This document shows positions 9,016 to 17,737 of a stretch of 52,221 bases of DNA, in pieces. The stretch is taken from NCBI GenBank assembly GCA_020697135.1, contig JAJFBM010000007.1:1-52221 (forward strand), written 5' to 3'. How positions within the stretch are numbered: position 1 is the stretch's first letter; each line of letters begins with the position of its first letter. The notes beneath the pieces are model-generated. The model saw only the letters and a list, made by a program, of their open reading frames with translations. It had not been told where the DNA came from and made no database searches. A program made the position numbers and the translations under genes. Source of the stretch: Rickettsiaceae bacterium (GTDB lineage Bacteria; Pseudomonadota; Alphaproteobacteria; Rickettsiales; Rickettsiaceae).

Positions 9016-9570
9016 ATGAAAGATACAATAAATTCAATTCAATTTAATAGACCATTAATTGGCCAAAAAATAAAACTATTACAGAACTGTATCCATATCT
9101 TAAGCCCTGCTTGGAATATATGTAATCATTATGGGCCAATAGATATCGCTATTGTACATGGCGAAGGTTATTTTAAAATTAATTTACCTACAGATTTGGT
9201 TGCATATACAAAAAAAGGAACATTTTATAGAAATGTGGAAGGATATTTGGTCACAGCAGAAGGCTACCATCTTGCTGAAGAAATAAAAATTCCATGCGAA
9301 ATAAAAATAGAAGATATCAGAATAAGCCCGAAAGGATGTGTAAGTGCGCCAGGAATCTCTAACCAGTATATTTTATTATATAATTTTCCACAACCTGACT
9401 ATTTAATTACTGGACAGAGTTCTTTCTATTATGAAAATAATAAAGATTCGTGGGATTTTTCACATTCTTCAGGCCCAGCTGAAGCCTCAGTTCCAGGGGA
9501 AAACGGTACGGGGTTATTGCTTCAAGGTGTGCTAGAAATTAGTGAATTTCAAGACAATAATTATCAATAA
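9016..9570 (+). CDS. FlgG-like central domain only (partial paralogue 1)
   Basis: This 184-residue open frame resembles the central (D1) region of FlgG/FlgF: PIDIAIVHGEGYFKINLP, then TKKGTFYRNVEGYLVTAEGY, and near the end SGPAEASVPGENGTGLLLQG, which parallels FlgG's SGPALAQVPGTDGAGTLKQ. It lacks the N-terminal rod motif and the C-terminal helix that form the D0 coiled coil. The first ~35 residues are unrelated. The ribosome site is weak. It may be a decaying duplicate or a domain kept for another use. Confidence 0.65.
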   Translation: MKDTINSIQFNRPLIGQKIKLLQNCIHILSPAWNICNHYGPIDIAIVHGEGYFKINLPTDLVAYTKKGTFYRNVEGYLVTAEGYHLAEEIKIPCEIKIEDIRISPKGCVSAPGISNQYILLYNFPQPDYLITGQSSFYYENNKDSWDFSHSSGPAEASVPGENGTGLLLQGVLEISEFQDNNYQ

Positions 9571-9588
9571 ATAAAATTAAGAAAACAT

Positions 9589-9960
9589 ATGCCAAATAAA
9601 TTTGAACATAAATACGATTCTGAAGAAAATTTGCATTTTTTAAGAGCAATTAAAGGTTACTTTAAGGTTATTTATAAGGATGGCCACAAAGATTTCTTAC
9701 ATCAAGCTTATATTAGGAAAGGTAATGACGGAAAGCTTAAAGCTTGGGAGGAAAGTTATCTTTTATCAGCAGAAGAGAAAGGGGTGCCAATTATTCGCCA
9801 AGATGTTGCTTCTAAAGAGGGTTATATAGTTGAGTTAAAGGAAAGCGTTTTGACTGAAACAATAGAAATTGATGATGAAGGTAATATAAGTGCCTTCGAT
9901 ATTAAAGAAGGGGCAATTTGCTTAGGATGCATTGCTTATGCTGAAGAGATAGGGGATTAA
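9589..9960 (+). CDS. Very diverged FlgG-like fragment (partial paralogue 2)
   Basis: This 123-residue acidic protein keeps only traces of the FlgG middle domain: IKGYFKVIYKDGHKDFL (compare GYFAVNLPNGRTGY), a later GYIVELKESVL, and TIEIDDEGNISAFD (compare TVTISADGQVTAPD). Both terminal domains are absent. It sits 18 bp after paralogue 1. Homology is inferred mainly from the order of these blocks and the position in the array. It could instead be an unrelated small gene. Confidence 0.5.
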   Translation: MPNKFEHKYDSEENLHFLRAIKGYFKVIYKDGHKDFLHQAYIRKGNDGKLKAWEESYLLSAEEKGVPIIRQDVASKEGYIVELKESVLTETIEIDDEGNISAFDIKEGAICLGCIAYAEEIGD

Positions 9961-10006
9961 TAATATTATTTATTCCATAATAATTAAATAATTACAAGGA
10001 GGGACA

Positions 10007-10465
10007 ATGACTATAAATTCAGTAAATTATACAGGCTCAACAATGGATATTTATATTGCTGGTAGCGATTATTTTAAAGTGGAATTACCTAATGGAGACA
10101 TAGGTTATACAAGAAATGGGCAGCTTTATGTAAATGCTCAGGGTAATCTCGTATCAAGAGATGGATATATTTTAACAGATCATATAACATTTGGAAATAT
10201 TGCTATAAATACTATATCTATTTCCCATAATGGACAAATAAGTGCACCACATCCAGATGATAGAACTGTTATTATAGTTTTAGGGGCGCTCACAGTGCAT
10301 AAATTTACTGATGAATTAGGTTTACAACTTATATCTCCAAATATTTTTGCCGAAACAAATCTTTCAGGTCCAGCTCAGGAAAATACCCCTGGAACGAACG
10401 GGGCAGGTATGCTTCATCAAGGTTATCTTGAAGTAGAACTTCTTGGCTCTGAGGCAGAATCATAA
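10007..10465 (+). CDS. FlgG-like central domain only (partial paralogue 3)
   Basis: This 152-residue protein is clearly related to the middle of the FlgG encoded just downstream: MDIYIAGSDYFKVELPNGD, then GYTRNGQLYVNAQGNLVSRDG, NTISISHNGQISAP and SGPAQENTPGTNGAG. It lacks FlgG's N-terminal 100 residues and its C-terminal helix. It has a strong AAGGAGGG ribosome site at proper spacing, which suggests it is translated. Of the three partial copies it is closest to FlgG and the best candidate for a working protein. Confidence 0.72.
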   Translation: MTINSVNYTGSTMDIYIAGSDYFKVELPNGDIGYTRNGQLYVNAQGNLVSRDGYILTDHITFGNIAINTISISHNGQISAPHPDDRTVIIVLGALTVHKFTDELGLQLISPNIFAETNLSGPAQENTPGTNGAGMLHQGYLEVELLGSEAES

Positions 10466-10500
10466 TTTATAAACAGAAATCTTTTAAGTATATTAGTAAA

Positions 10501-10518
10501 TTGGCATGAAAATTGCAT
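10501..10518 (+). promoter_or_regulatory. Sigma-54 (RpoN) promoter for flgG-flgA-flgH
   Basis: TTGGCATGAAAATTGCAT matches the -24/-12 sigma-54 consensus (TTGGCAC-N5-TTGCA), with GG and GC exactly 12 bp apart. It lies 47 bp before the flgG ATG, giving a leader of about 37 nt. Sigma-54 control of rod and hook genes is known in alphaproteobacteria such as Caulobacter. It lies after the partial FlgG genes, so it would drive only the intact flgG and what follows. Confidence 0.78.
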
Positions 10519-10564
10519 GGACTAATTAGCTAGCTTTATCTAATAATTTTTACTGGAGAGAATA

Positions 10565-11362
10565 ATGTCGACAGCTTTATATACAGCCGCAACCGGAATG
10601 TCAGTAGCACAAACTGATATTGATGTTAAAGCGCATAATATTGCCAACCTAAGAACTCCAGGTTTTAAGAAATTTAGAGTAGAAAGTACAGATTTAAGCT
10701 ACCAAACACTAAGGAGAGCAGGTGTAGTTGAGTCTGCTGATGTTGGGGCTCGACCTGTTGGTATTCATGTTGGTATGGGTGCTAAAGTTATAGGCTCTTA
10801 TAGAATCCTAACAGCAGGTAATTTAGAAAACACCAATAATCCACTTGATATTGCAATTCAAGGACCAGGTTATTTTGCAGTAAACCTCCCGAATGGAAGG
10901 ACGGGTTATACAAGAGCAGGTTCTTTTCACGTTAACGCAAATGGTGAAGTAGCTACTGCCGAAGGTTATACTTTAGTCGATCGTATTACGCTTGGAAATA
11001 CTCCAACTAATACTGTAACAATAAGTGCAGATGGGCAAGTTACGGCTCCAGATCCTGCTAATCCATTAAATATTTTAAATTTTGGTGAGATTCCTGTTTA
11101 TAACTTTGTTAACGAGCAAGGTTTAGAGCCTATAACTTCAAACTTTTTAGCTGAAACTCAAGCTTCTGGTCCAGCTCTAGCGCAAGTTCCTGGTACAGAT
11201 GGGGCAGGCACTCTCAAACAAAGTAATAAAGAAGAATCAAACGTTGATCCAACAACAGAACTTACTTCTTTAATTATGGCGCAACGTGCTTATGAACTTA
11301 ATTCAAAAGTAATTAAGATTGCCGATGAAACAATGAAATCAGTAGCTGATCTTAAACCATAA
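10565..11362 (+). CDS. flgG: Flagellar distal rod protein FlgG
   Basis: FlgG builds the distal rod that crosses the periplasm. The 265-residue protein is complete: the N-terminal rod motif (AATGMSVAQTDIDVKAHNIAN), the middle domain (NPLDIAIQGPGYFAVNLP onward) and the C-terminal helix (LTSLIMAQRAYELNSKVI). Length is normal. It has a GGAGAG ribosome site and a sigma-54 promoter 47 bp upstream. It is followed at 16 bp by flgA and then flgH, a standard order. Confidence 0.96.
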   Translation: MSTALYTAATGMSVAQTDIDVKAHNIANLRTPGFKKFRVESTDLSYQTLRRAGVVESADVGARPVGIHVGMGAKVIGSYRILTAGNLENTNNPLDIAIQGPGYFAVNLPNGRTGYTRAGSFHVNANGEVATAEGYTLVDRITLGNTPTNTVTISADGQVTAPDPANPLNILNFGEIPVYNFVNEQGLEPITSNFLAETQASGPALAQVPGTDGAGTLKQSNKEESNVDPTTELTSLIMAQRAYELNSKVIKIADETMKSVADLKP

Positions 11363-11378
11363 TAAGAGTATATAATTT

Positions 11379-12059
11379 ATGACATATTTAAAGTGCTTAA
11401 GTGTATTTTTGCTTTTAATTTCTCCTGTGTTTGCTGAAGATAGTGAATTACTACTGGTTAGAGAAGCATTGAAAAACAGCTTAAGCAATAAAGTGCATAA
11501 GATTGATGTAGAATATGATTATTTACAAGATGATAAGACTGCTAGTGCTTCTCCTTCATTTGTGCGTGTAACACGAGTTGTACAAAAACATGGAACTTTT
11601 AATGCTCGCGTTTATTATACAGATAATTCAGCTAAGGAGATAAGTGGAAGATATAAAGCATTTACTGAAGTGCCTATGGTCAAGCGATATATCAAAAGAG
11701 GTGAGGTTTTATCTGAAGAAGATTTAAGCCATAGTGATATTGATATTACCAAAAGTGAACAGAATATAATTAACAATAATGAGCATATAGTAGGTCTTCA
11801 AGCCAAACGAGATTTACAACCAGGTTATGTCCTTAAGAATTCTGATTTAAGCCACCCCTCACTCATTAAAGAGAATGATGAAGTAACACTCATTTATAAA
11901 ACAAATGCTATTGAAGTTAAAGCAACAGGTATTGCTTTAAAGGCAGGTGCAGCTGGTGATACTATAAAAGTTAAAAACGATAGAAGCAATAAAATAATTT
12001 CTGGAGTTATAGTTGCCAAAGGTATGGTACAAGTAAATAGAGATAATCATGCAAATTAA
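11379..12059 (+). CDS. flgA: Flagellar P-ring assembly chaperone FlgA
   Basis: FlgA is a periplasmic chaperone for FlgI in P-ring assembly. The 226-residue product has a signal peptide (1-19, ending VFA) and a C-terminal SAF-type region (VPMVKRYIKRGEVLSEEDL, then LQAKRDLQPGYVLKNSDL, and a final GDTIKVKNDRSNKIISG). The last 11 bp overlap flgH, implying coupled translation. No flgI gene is present in the window. Confidence 0.9.
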   Translation: MTYLKCLSVFLLLISPVFAEDSELLLVREALKNSLSNKVHKIDVEYDYLQDDKTASASPSFVRVTRVVQKHGTFNARVYYTDNSAKEISGRYKAFTEVPMVKRYIKRGEVLSEEDLSHSDIDITKSEQNIINNNEHIVGLQAKRDLQPGYVLKNSDLSHPSLIKENDEVTLIYKTNAIEVKATGIALKAGAAGDTIKVKNDRSNKIISGVIVAKGMVQVNRDNHAN

Positions 12060-12807
12060 AGCCGAATTAAAGTTATTGAGCCTAGGTCTACTATTTACAC
12101 TTATAGGTTGTTCATCAACAATGGAAAAGCTTAGCCGCATTGGTGAAGCACCGAGGCTTGCAGATATGCAAATACCTGTTAATGATGAGTTTGAGGAAGA
12201 CGCTGAACTTAATATAAAACAGCAAGCACAATTGCAACACGCAAGAAAGACTAATTCTCTTTGGCAACCAGGTACTACAACTTTTTTAAGGGACAATAGA
12301 GCTTGGCATGTTGGTGATATAGTCAAAATTATTGTCGAAATAAAAGATAGCGCCAAACTTGATAATAGTTCTGAACATTCAAGAGCAGGGAAAGAATCTC
12401 TAGGTTTTCCTAATGTATTCGGTCAAGAGCAAAAAATTGCTAAAGCTTTATCGCGCACCGGTGATAATGAAAATTTCATCGGTCTTTCTGGGGACAGGTC
12501 GCATAAAGGTAAAGGTAACATATCTAGAAAAGAAGATATTAAAGCGGAAATTGCTGCAACTGTTATTCAAGTTTTACCTAATGGTAATTTAGTATTACAA
12601 GGCCATCAAGAAGTTAGGGTTAATCATGAGCTTCGAGAAATGAAAGTTGCAGGTATTGCTCGTCCTAAAGATATTGGTATAAATAATTCAATAAGCTCAA
12701 ATCAAATTGCTGAAGCTCGGATATCTTATGGTGGAAGAGGGCAGGTGAGTGATGTGCAGCAGCCACGTATAGGTCATCAGATTATAGATGTTGTATCTCC
12801 ATTTTAA
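12049..12807 (+). CDS. flgH: Flagellar L-ring protein FlgH
   Basis: FlgH is the outer-membrane lipoprotein that forms the L-ring around the rod. A lipoprotein signal ends at LIGC with C21 as the lipidation site. The body has the family blocks WHVGDIVKIIVEIKDSA and the C-terminal GRGQVSDVQQPRIGHQIIDVVSPF. Its 252 residues are near the usual length. It overlaps flgA by 11 bp and ends the rightward flagellar operon. Confidence 0.94.
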   Translation: MQIKAELKLLSLGLLFTLIGCSSTMEKLSRIGEAPRLADMQIPVNDEFEEDAELNIKQQAQLQHARKTNSLWQPGTTTFLRDNRAWHVGDIVKIIVEIKDSAKLDNSSEHSRAGKESLGFPNVFGQEQKIAKALSRTGDNENFIGLSGDRSHKGKGNISRKEDIKAEIAATVIQVLPNGNLVLQGHQEVRVNHELREMKVAGIARPKDIGINNSISSNQIAEARISYGGRGQVSDVQQPRIGHQIIDVVSPF

Positions 12808-12890
12808 TCATTAAACTCTTCTTAAAGTAAGTTTTTCGAGAGCGGTTTATTATTGAAGTGTTATAAGGCAAATCGTTGTAATAATAATTA

Positions 12891-12918
12891 TTGCATCATT
12901 AGACACCTGTTATATATT
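12891..12918 (+). promoter_or_regulatory. Candidate sigma-70 promoter before the small ankyrin gene
   Basis: TTGCAT at 12891-12896 and TATATT at 12913-12918 are separated by 16 bp, a plausible -35/-10 pair. They lie 30 bp before the chosen ATG at 12948. Judged by eye only; AT-rich DNA gives many chance matches. Confidence 0.4.
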
Positions 12919-12947
12919 GCATCTTTAAAAGTAGAAGGATGAATTAT

Positions 12948-13535
12948 ATGCCAGGAATATATATAACAAGAGAAAATTTAAAAAAGGCTGTATGTAGTAA
13001 GAACACTACAAATATTGCTTTATTTATCAATGAGTGGATAAAGAACCCTTGGGGTTTAGAGATGTTAATCGATCTTAATGTAGATTGTAAGAATAGTCAA
13101 GTAGGTGCTGATAAGGGTAATATCTTACATTTTGCTGCAATCAATGGACAAAAAGAATTTATAGAAGTGCTTTTTAAACACTATAATTGCAGTTATATTT
13201 TAAATAAAGTAAGCGAAAAAGGCTATACGCCGTTAATGTATTCTAAAGTTCATAATAAATTTGAAATAGTTGATATTCTAGCAGCTAGAGTACATGAAAA
13301 TTATATTAATTCATGTAATAATCCTTTTATATATGAAACTAATGCAGAAAAACTTAAATATCCCCTTAAAGAATATATATTTACACCAGTAAAAGAAATA
13401 GAGACAATCCCTTACAATGTAAAATCAATTAATTGGTTTATATCGTCTAAAACACCGGAAGATTATAAACACCAAAATGATGAACCTCTTGTGACTTGCG
13501 GTATTGTGACTAATGTTATTTATTTAGATGAATAA
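12948..13535 (+). CDS. Small ankyrin-repeat protein
   Basis: This ~195-residue protein has about two ankyrin repeats in its middle (DKGNILHFAAINGQKEFIEV and EKGYTPLMYSKVHNKFEIVD). The ends match nothing I know. I prefer the ATG at 12948 over 12939 because the AGAAGG site abuts the first but sits about 8 bp before the second. No signal peptide. Ankyrin proteins in Rickettsiales are often type IV secreted effectors, but nothing here proves secretion. Confidence 0.72.
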   Translation: MPGIYITRENLKKAVCSKNTTNIALFINEWIKNPWGLEMLIDLNVDCKNSQVGADKGNILHFAAINGQKEFIEVLFKHYNCSYILNKVSEKGYTPLMYSKVHNKFEIVDILAARVHENYINSCNNPFIYETNAEKLKYPLKEYIFTPVKEIETIPYNVKSINWFISSKTPEDYKHQNDEPLVTCGIVTNVIYLDE

Positions 13536-13580
13536 TATAGTAATTCATGGTAATATTATTCAATTATTACTAGTTCAACC

Positions 13581-14297
13581 TTGTTAATGTTAAAGAAGCT
13601 CTTAGATACAACATTAAATTTTTTATATCCTCCATCCTGCGTATCCTGCAGAGAAGTTATGTATGATGATAATTTATTGTGTTCTGCCTGTTGGAAAAAA
13701 TATAAATTTATTGCAAAACCTTTCTGTGCTTGTTGTGGATATCCATTCAGCTTTGAAATGGAAGATCAAGCTCTTTGTGGAAAATGTATAAAGTTGCCAC
13801 CATATTTTGATTCTGCACGATATTTATTTAAATTTGATCAAGATAGTAAAAAGCTAATACATGCTTTGAAATACAATGATCAAACGCATCTTGCAAAAAT
13901 CTTTGCAAAACTTCAATATAATATCTACCGTGAAGATATTGCTAAATATGACCTTATTATTCCTGTCCCTATGCATTGGCTAAAAAGAATGCTTCGTATG
14001 TATAATCAAGCATCATTACTTGGTAGCGAATTAAGTAAAATTACAAATATCCCTATTAATAATGATATTCTTTTAAAAACCCGTTGGACTAAAGCTCAGT
14101 CAACCCTTAAGAAAAATGCTAGACAGAAAAATTTACAAGGTAGTTTTAAAATTATGAAACCTGAACTACTTAAAGGACGAAAAGTTATTCTTGTTGATGA
14201 TGTTTTAACTACAGGAGCAACAGTTAAGGAATGTAGTAAGATACTAAAAAAAAATGGTGTAAGTGAAATTATGGTACTTACTATTGCTGCCACTTAG
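13581..14297 (+). CDS. ComF family phosphoribosyltransferase-like protein
   Basis: The N terminus has a zinc-finger-like set of cysteines (C20, C23, C34, C37, then C49, C51, C52, C66, C69). The C terminus has the PRPP-binding motif VILVDDVLTTGAT (202-214). This is the ComF/GntX architecture; the family is tied to DNA uptake in some bacteria, but its biochemical role is unclear. At 238 residues the length is normal. It stands alone between two ankyrin genes. Confidence 0.9.
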   Translation: MLMLKKLLDTTLNFLYPPSCVSCREVMYDDNLLCSACWKKYKFIAKPFCACCGYPFSFEMEDQALCGKCIKLPPYFDSARYLFKFDQDSKKLIHALKYNDQTHLAKIFAKLQYNIYREDIAKYDLIIPVPMHWLKRMLRMYNQASLLGSELSKITNIPINNDILLKTRWTKAQSTLKKNARQKNLQGSFKIMKPELLKGRKVILVDDVLTTGATVKECSKILKKNGVSEIMVLTIAAT

Positions 14298-14437
14298 AGA
14301 ATAAAGCTGAAAATTCTAAGTTTATATACTTAGTGTTATAACTGGTTTATAATTTTAATAATGATTATATAACAAGTTTAAAACATTTCTGGTAAACTAT
14401 TTTAAATAATTGTATAAGAGCAAATATTTGTAACCAA

Positions 14438-15151
14438 ATGAGTATTAGTATGAAGGCAAAGACAACTAGCCAGAAAAGCTTCGAACCACAAGATCTAGAC
14501 ATTACTCTATTCCTAGAGAATAAAAATATTGATATATGTAATGATCTTAGACCCCTATTGCATCAAGCAATAAAGCTTGGCGACGAAGAAAGAGTCAGAA
14601 CATTACTTGCATCTAAGGATATAGAAATTGATAGGCGTGATGGTTTTAATGAAACACCATTATATATTGCCGTCCAAACAGCAAACATCAATATCGTACA
14701 ACTTTTAATTGATGCAGGGGCTAATCTAAATATTACTAATAGATTAGAAGATACAGCTCTGCATATAGCAGCATTTACAGGAAACTTACCTGCTACAGAA
14801 GCTTTGCTTAAGGCGGGAGCAAAAGTAACTGTCAAAAATAATTGGGATCAGACACCTTTACATTTTGCGACAATTATTGGTAACCTTCATATAGCAAAAT
14901 TATTGCTTAATGCAGGGGCGGATAAAAATGCTATTAATAAAAGTGGCAAAACACCATTTCAAATAGCTAAACAAAAAGATGATGTTGAGTTTTTAGAGTT
15001 ATTATCTAAACCAACCTTATATTCAGTAAGCGCAGAAGAGGAATTATCTGATAAGTTGGATAATTGTTCATTACAAGAAGATATAAAAGGATTACCTTTA
15101 ACAGGGGACGAAAGTCTAATCAAATCTATAGAGGCGGAGCTACCTTGCTAG
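14438..15151 (+). CDS. Ankyrin-repeat protein
   Basis: This 237-residue soluble protein has about four to five ankyrin repeats between residues 45 and 190, including NETPLYIAVQTANINIVQLL, DTALHIAAFTGNLPATEALL and QTPLHFATIIGNLHIAKLLL. The final ~45 residues are acidic and probably unstructured. No signal peptide. It may be an effector or an internal binding protein; the sequence does not decide. Confidence 0.85.
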   Translation: MSISMKAKTTSQKSFEPQDLDITLFLENKNIDICNDLRPLLHQAIKLGDEERVRTLLASKDIEIDRRDGFNETPLYIAVQTANINIVQLLIDAGANLNITNRLEDTALHIAAFTGNLPATEALLKAGAKVTVKNNWDQTPLHFATIIGNLHIAKLLLNAGADKNAINKSGKTPFQIAKQKDDVEFLELLSKPTLYSVSAEEELSDKLDNCSLQEDIKGLPLTGDESLIKSIEAELPC

Positions 15152-15200
15152 GCAATTATAGAGACTTAACGTAGAATTTATAAACAAAGCTTATTTATAT

Positions 15201-16289
15201 TTATCTACGTAAGTTATTTTGTCCAATAATTTTGATAATATAGTTTTGTAGATTTTTTGTATTAGAAATATCTCTATATTTTATATCTGGGATATAAGGC
15301 TGATTATCAAGACGAAGCCTATTGCGATAGACCTTAATAGGGAAAGAAAAAGTCCCAAGACCGCTTGGCAAATCAACAGTTCTTACTTCCATATAGAGGC
15401 GGTCTGCTTTAGTTTTATGTCCAATAAGTATATGATCCGCTTCCATCATTTTTATTTCATCGATAAAATCTAATGCAGCACTAAAATTTTCTGAATCAAT
15501 AACTATAAAAATTTTAGCTGTCACTTGGTTAGCATGATGCATAGAGTTCTTGGGACTATATGCGGTAGAGAAAGTCTCACGATAAAAGGGTTTGCCTTGA
15601 GCGAATCTAAGTCTCATCCCTTCTCTCACCTTTTTAAGCCATAGGCTTTTATATTGGTCAAATAAGGAATTAATATATGCCAGATTGTCTCTACTCGCTC
15701 GCCAATCAACAGAAACGAATTTATTATATTTTGTTCTTTGCTGTTCTGCATATTCTTTACCAAATAAGCTATCTACGACCATGCTTCCATATTCCGAATT
15801 TCCTCCCTGATTACCTCTTAAGTCAAATATAATAGCTTTTCTATATTTGAATTCTTTTATTGCTTTGATGATACGCTCAAACTCTTGTTTTTGAGAATTG
15901 GATATATTAAAAGTCGGTAGGGTGATCCAAACAGTATGTGGATTTAAATAAATAATTTGGAAACTAGGTGCCTTTTTATCTTTCTCAAGATTTTTAATAT
16001 TATCATGCCAATCTACCCAAGCATGGTTATCATCTAAGCTTTTAACAAAGCTTCTTATAATCTCCTTTTGCTTAGAAAAATTTTTGGTTTTTGATAAGGA
16101 ATATTTTGCTTTATCATAAGAAACCATAAGATTATATCTAAAATTTGGATCATCTTCATTATATATTCCAGGGTGATCAGCGACTATTGTTCTATATATA
16201 AACTGTAAATCTGACTCTAAATTTTTAGAAGACGAGGGTTTGGAGCAAGAAAAAATCGCAAAGAGTAAAGTTAAAAGAAATAGTCTCAT
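15201..16289 (-). CDS. S41-family peptidase-like lipoprotein
   Basis: This 362-residue protein has a lipoprotein signal (lipobox AIFSC, C15) and a tail-specific-protease fold. The glycine-rich strand KAIIFDLRGNQGGNSEYGSM (151-170) is characteristic, and S270 in ENFSAALDF fits the S41 nucleophile position. No PDZ domain is evident, so it belongs to the short branch of the family. It would act in the cell envelope; substrate unknown. It is monocistronic. Confidence 0.82.
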   Translation of the reverse strand: MRLFLLTLLFAIFSCSKPSSSKNLESDLQFIYRTIVADHPGIYNEDDPNFRYNLMVSYDKAKYSLSKTKNFSKQKEIIRSFVKSLDDNHAWVDWHDNIKNLEKDKKAPSFQIIYLNPHTVWITLPTFNISNSQKQEFERIIKAIKEFKYRKAIIFDLRGNQGGNSEYGSMVVDSLFGKEYAEQQRTKYNKFVSVDWRASRDNLAYINSLFDQYKSLWLKKVREGMRLRFAQGKPFYRETFSTAYSPKNSMHHANQVTAKIFIVIDSENFSAALDFIDEIKMMEADHILIGHKTKADRLYMEVRTVDLPSGLGTFSFPIKVYRNRLRLDNQPYIPDIKYRDISNTKNLQNYIIKIIGQNNLRR

Positions 16290-16778
16290 TTTTCCGTTCT
16301 CTTTATAAAAGTTAATTATATAACAACCTAGGCTTTTATACGAAATAAAGTTTAATTAGATAAGCATTTTTTTGATTTTATTATAGTTTTCATTAAGATA
16401 TTCTGCAACTATCCTATGCAAAAAACCTTTAATCAGATATTAACAGGTTTAATTTGTTTTAATAAGAATCATGGAGAATGAGCTCATAAACTATAGACTT
16501 TATAATTAAACATATTCAGAAGCTTCAAAAAAGCATAAGATTAAGACTATAAATAATCTTAATCTTAAGTTTATGCTTAGTGATACGTTCTAACTATTTA
16601 AAATGCTGATCGAAATTAGGTTATCTCCTGAAGGTTATAATGGATGTTCATCGTGGATGATCAGCTAATATCTATTCAATATTCAAGGAACAAGATATAT
16701 TAATATTCTTGCACTAAAGCATAGCTTCTTGTAAGGTTTAAGGCCAAAATTATACTAAACTTCAAAGGAGGAAATTTT
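16290..16778. other. 489-bp intergenic region with one strong hairpin
   Basis: No gene was seen. The main structure is a perfect 10-bp stem, AAGATTAAGA (16537-16546) with TCTTAATCTT (16557-16566), extended outside a small bulge by AGCATA (16532-16537 region) and TATGCT (to about 16577). There is no T-run, so it is not a classic terminator. It could be an RNA structure or a repeat remnant. Promoters for the two divergent genes must lie here, but I cannot place them confidently. Confidence 0.5.
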
Positions 16779-17591
16779 ATGTGGATAAGAAATATATTTT
16801 ATTACTTGATACTTTTTTCATCTTTTACAGCAGCTTATGCAGCTAAAAATGAAGATATCCCGCATATGCCTGAATATGATGCAGCAGGCAGGGTTTTAAC
16901 ATTGAATAAAATGGGTTGGATGCATCCAACTATAGATGATATTACAGCAAAATTCATTGAATTTTGTAGCAAGCATAAAGGAGCAAAGGTTTTTGAGATT
17001 GGAGCTGCTTATGGTTACGCAAGTAAAGCAGCTTTAAAACAAGGTGCATTTGTTTGGATTAACGACCTAGATGAGCGACATCTTAAAATTTTCAAAGACA
17101 ACATTAAGGAAAAAGAACTATCATCCAAAGTGGTACTTGTACCGGGTGACTTCCCTGATACTATTAAGCTAGAGTCGGATACATTTGATGCGATACTTGC
17201 AGTTCGAGTACTACATTTCTTTGAACCCCCAAAATTAGAAAGAGCTGCAGAACATATCTATAAATACTTAAAAAAAGGTGGTAAGGCTTATATTGTTGCT
17301 ACTACTCCTTATATAAAGAATTGGGCTGGCTATATACCAGTGTATGAGAGAAAAAAAGCCAGTGGTGATCCATATCCAGGTTATTTTACCAATGTAGGTG
17401 ATTATAATAAGACTAGTTCAAAGAATTTACCAAATGCAATGCATTTTTTAGATCCGGAAGTTCTTACAAAAGTATTTACTAAGGCTGGTTTTAAAATAGA
17501 AATCGCTACTCTGCTTGATCGTAAGGATTTTCCAGAAAACATGAGGCTAGACGGTAGAGAATCAGTAGGACTAATTGCAGTTAAAGAGTAA
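16779..17591 (+). CDS. SAM-dependent methyltransferase with an N-terminal signal peptide
   Basis: The 270-residue protein combines a signal peptide (1-21, hydrophobic YYLILFSSFTAAYA) with a class I methyltransferase domain. Motif I is VFEIGAAYGY (71-80), followed by an acidic strand end INDLDE (95-100) and motif IV-like FDAILAVRVLHFFEPP. Such enzymes usually work where SAM is made, in the cytosol, so export is unusual. A strong AAAGGAGG ribosome site supports the start and so the signal peptide. The substrate is unknown. Confidence 0.85.
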   Translation: MWIRNIFYYLILFSSFTAAYAAKNEDIPHMPEYDAAGRVLTLNKMGWMHPTIDDITAKFIEFCSKHKGAKVFEIGAAYGYASKAALKQGAFVWINDLDERHLKIFKDNIKEKELSSKVVLVPGDFPDTIKLESDTFDAILAVRVLHFFEPPKLERAAEHIYKYLKKGGKAYIVATTPYIKNWAGYIPVYERKKASGDPYPGYFTNVGDYNKTSSKNLPNAMHFLDPEVLTKVFTKAGFKIEIATLLDRKDFPENMRLDGRESVGLIAVKE

Positions 17592-17611
17592 CTTATTAGA
17601 TAAAGGGAAAT

Positions 17612-17723
17612 TATACCATTTCACACTCAAAATAAGTCATATTGAGTTAAAGACAAGGCTGCCTAAGCGTATATTAATACGTGCGTAAAGCCGAGATCCG
17701 CTAAATCGATATGTATCATTTTA
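17612..17723 (+). repeat. Dispersed ~110-bp repeat, copy 1 (inverted relative to copy 2)
   Basis: This stretch matches the reverse complement of 22244-22355 over its whole length at roughly 85-90 percent by eye. Shared blocks include GATCCGCTAAATCGATATG and AAGCGTATATTAATA. The core CGTATATTAATACG is itself palindromic. It lies between the methyltransferase and metK genes, at their convergent 3' ends. Confidence 0.88.
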
Positions 17724-17737
17724 CAAAGGAAACAGTA

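Noticed and set aside
16532-16577. Terminator for the S41 or methyltransferase gene
   Set aside because: The hairpin lies upstream of both divergent genes and has no T-run.
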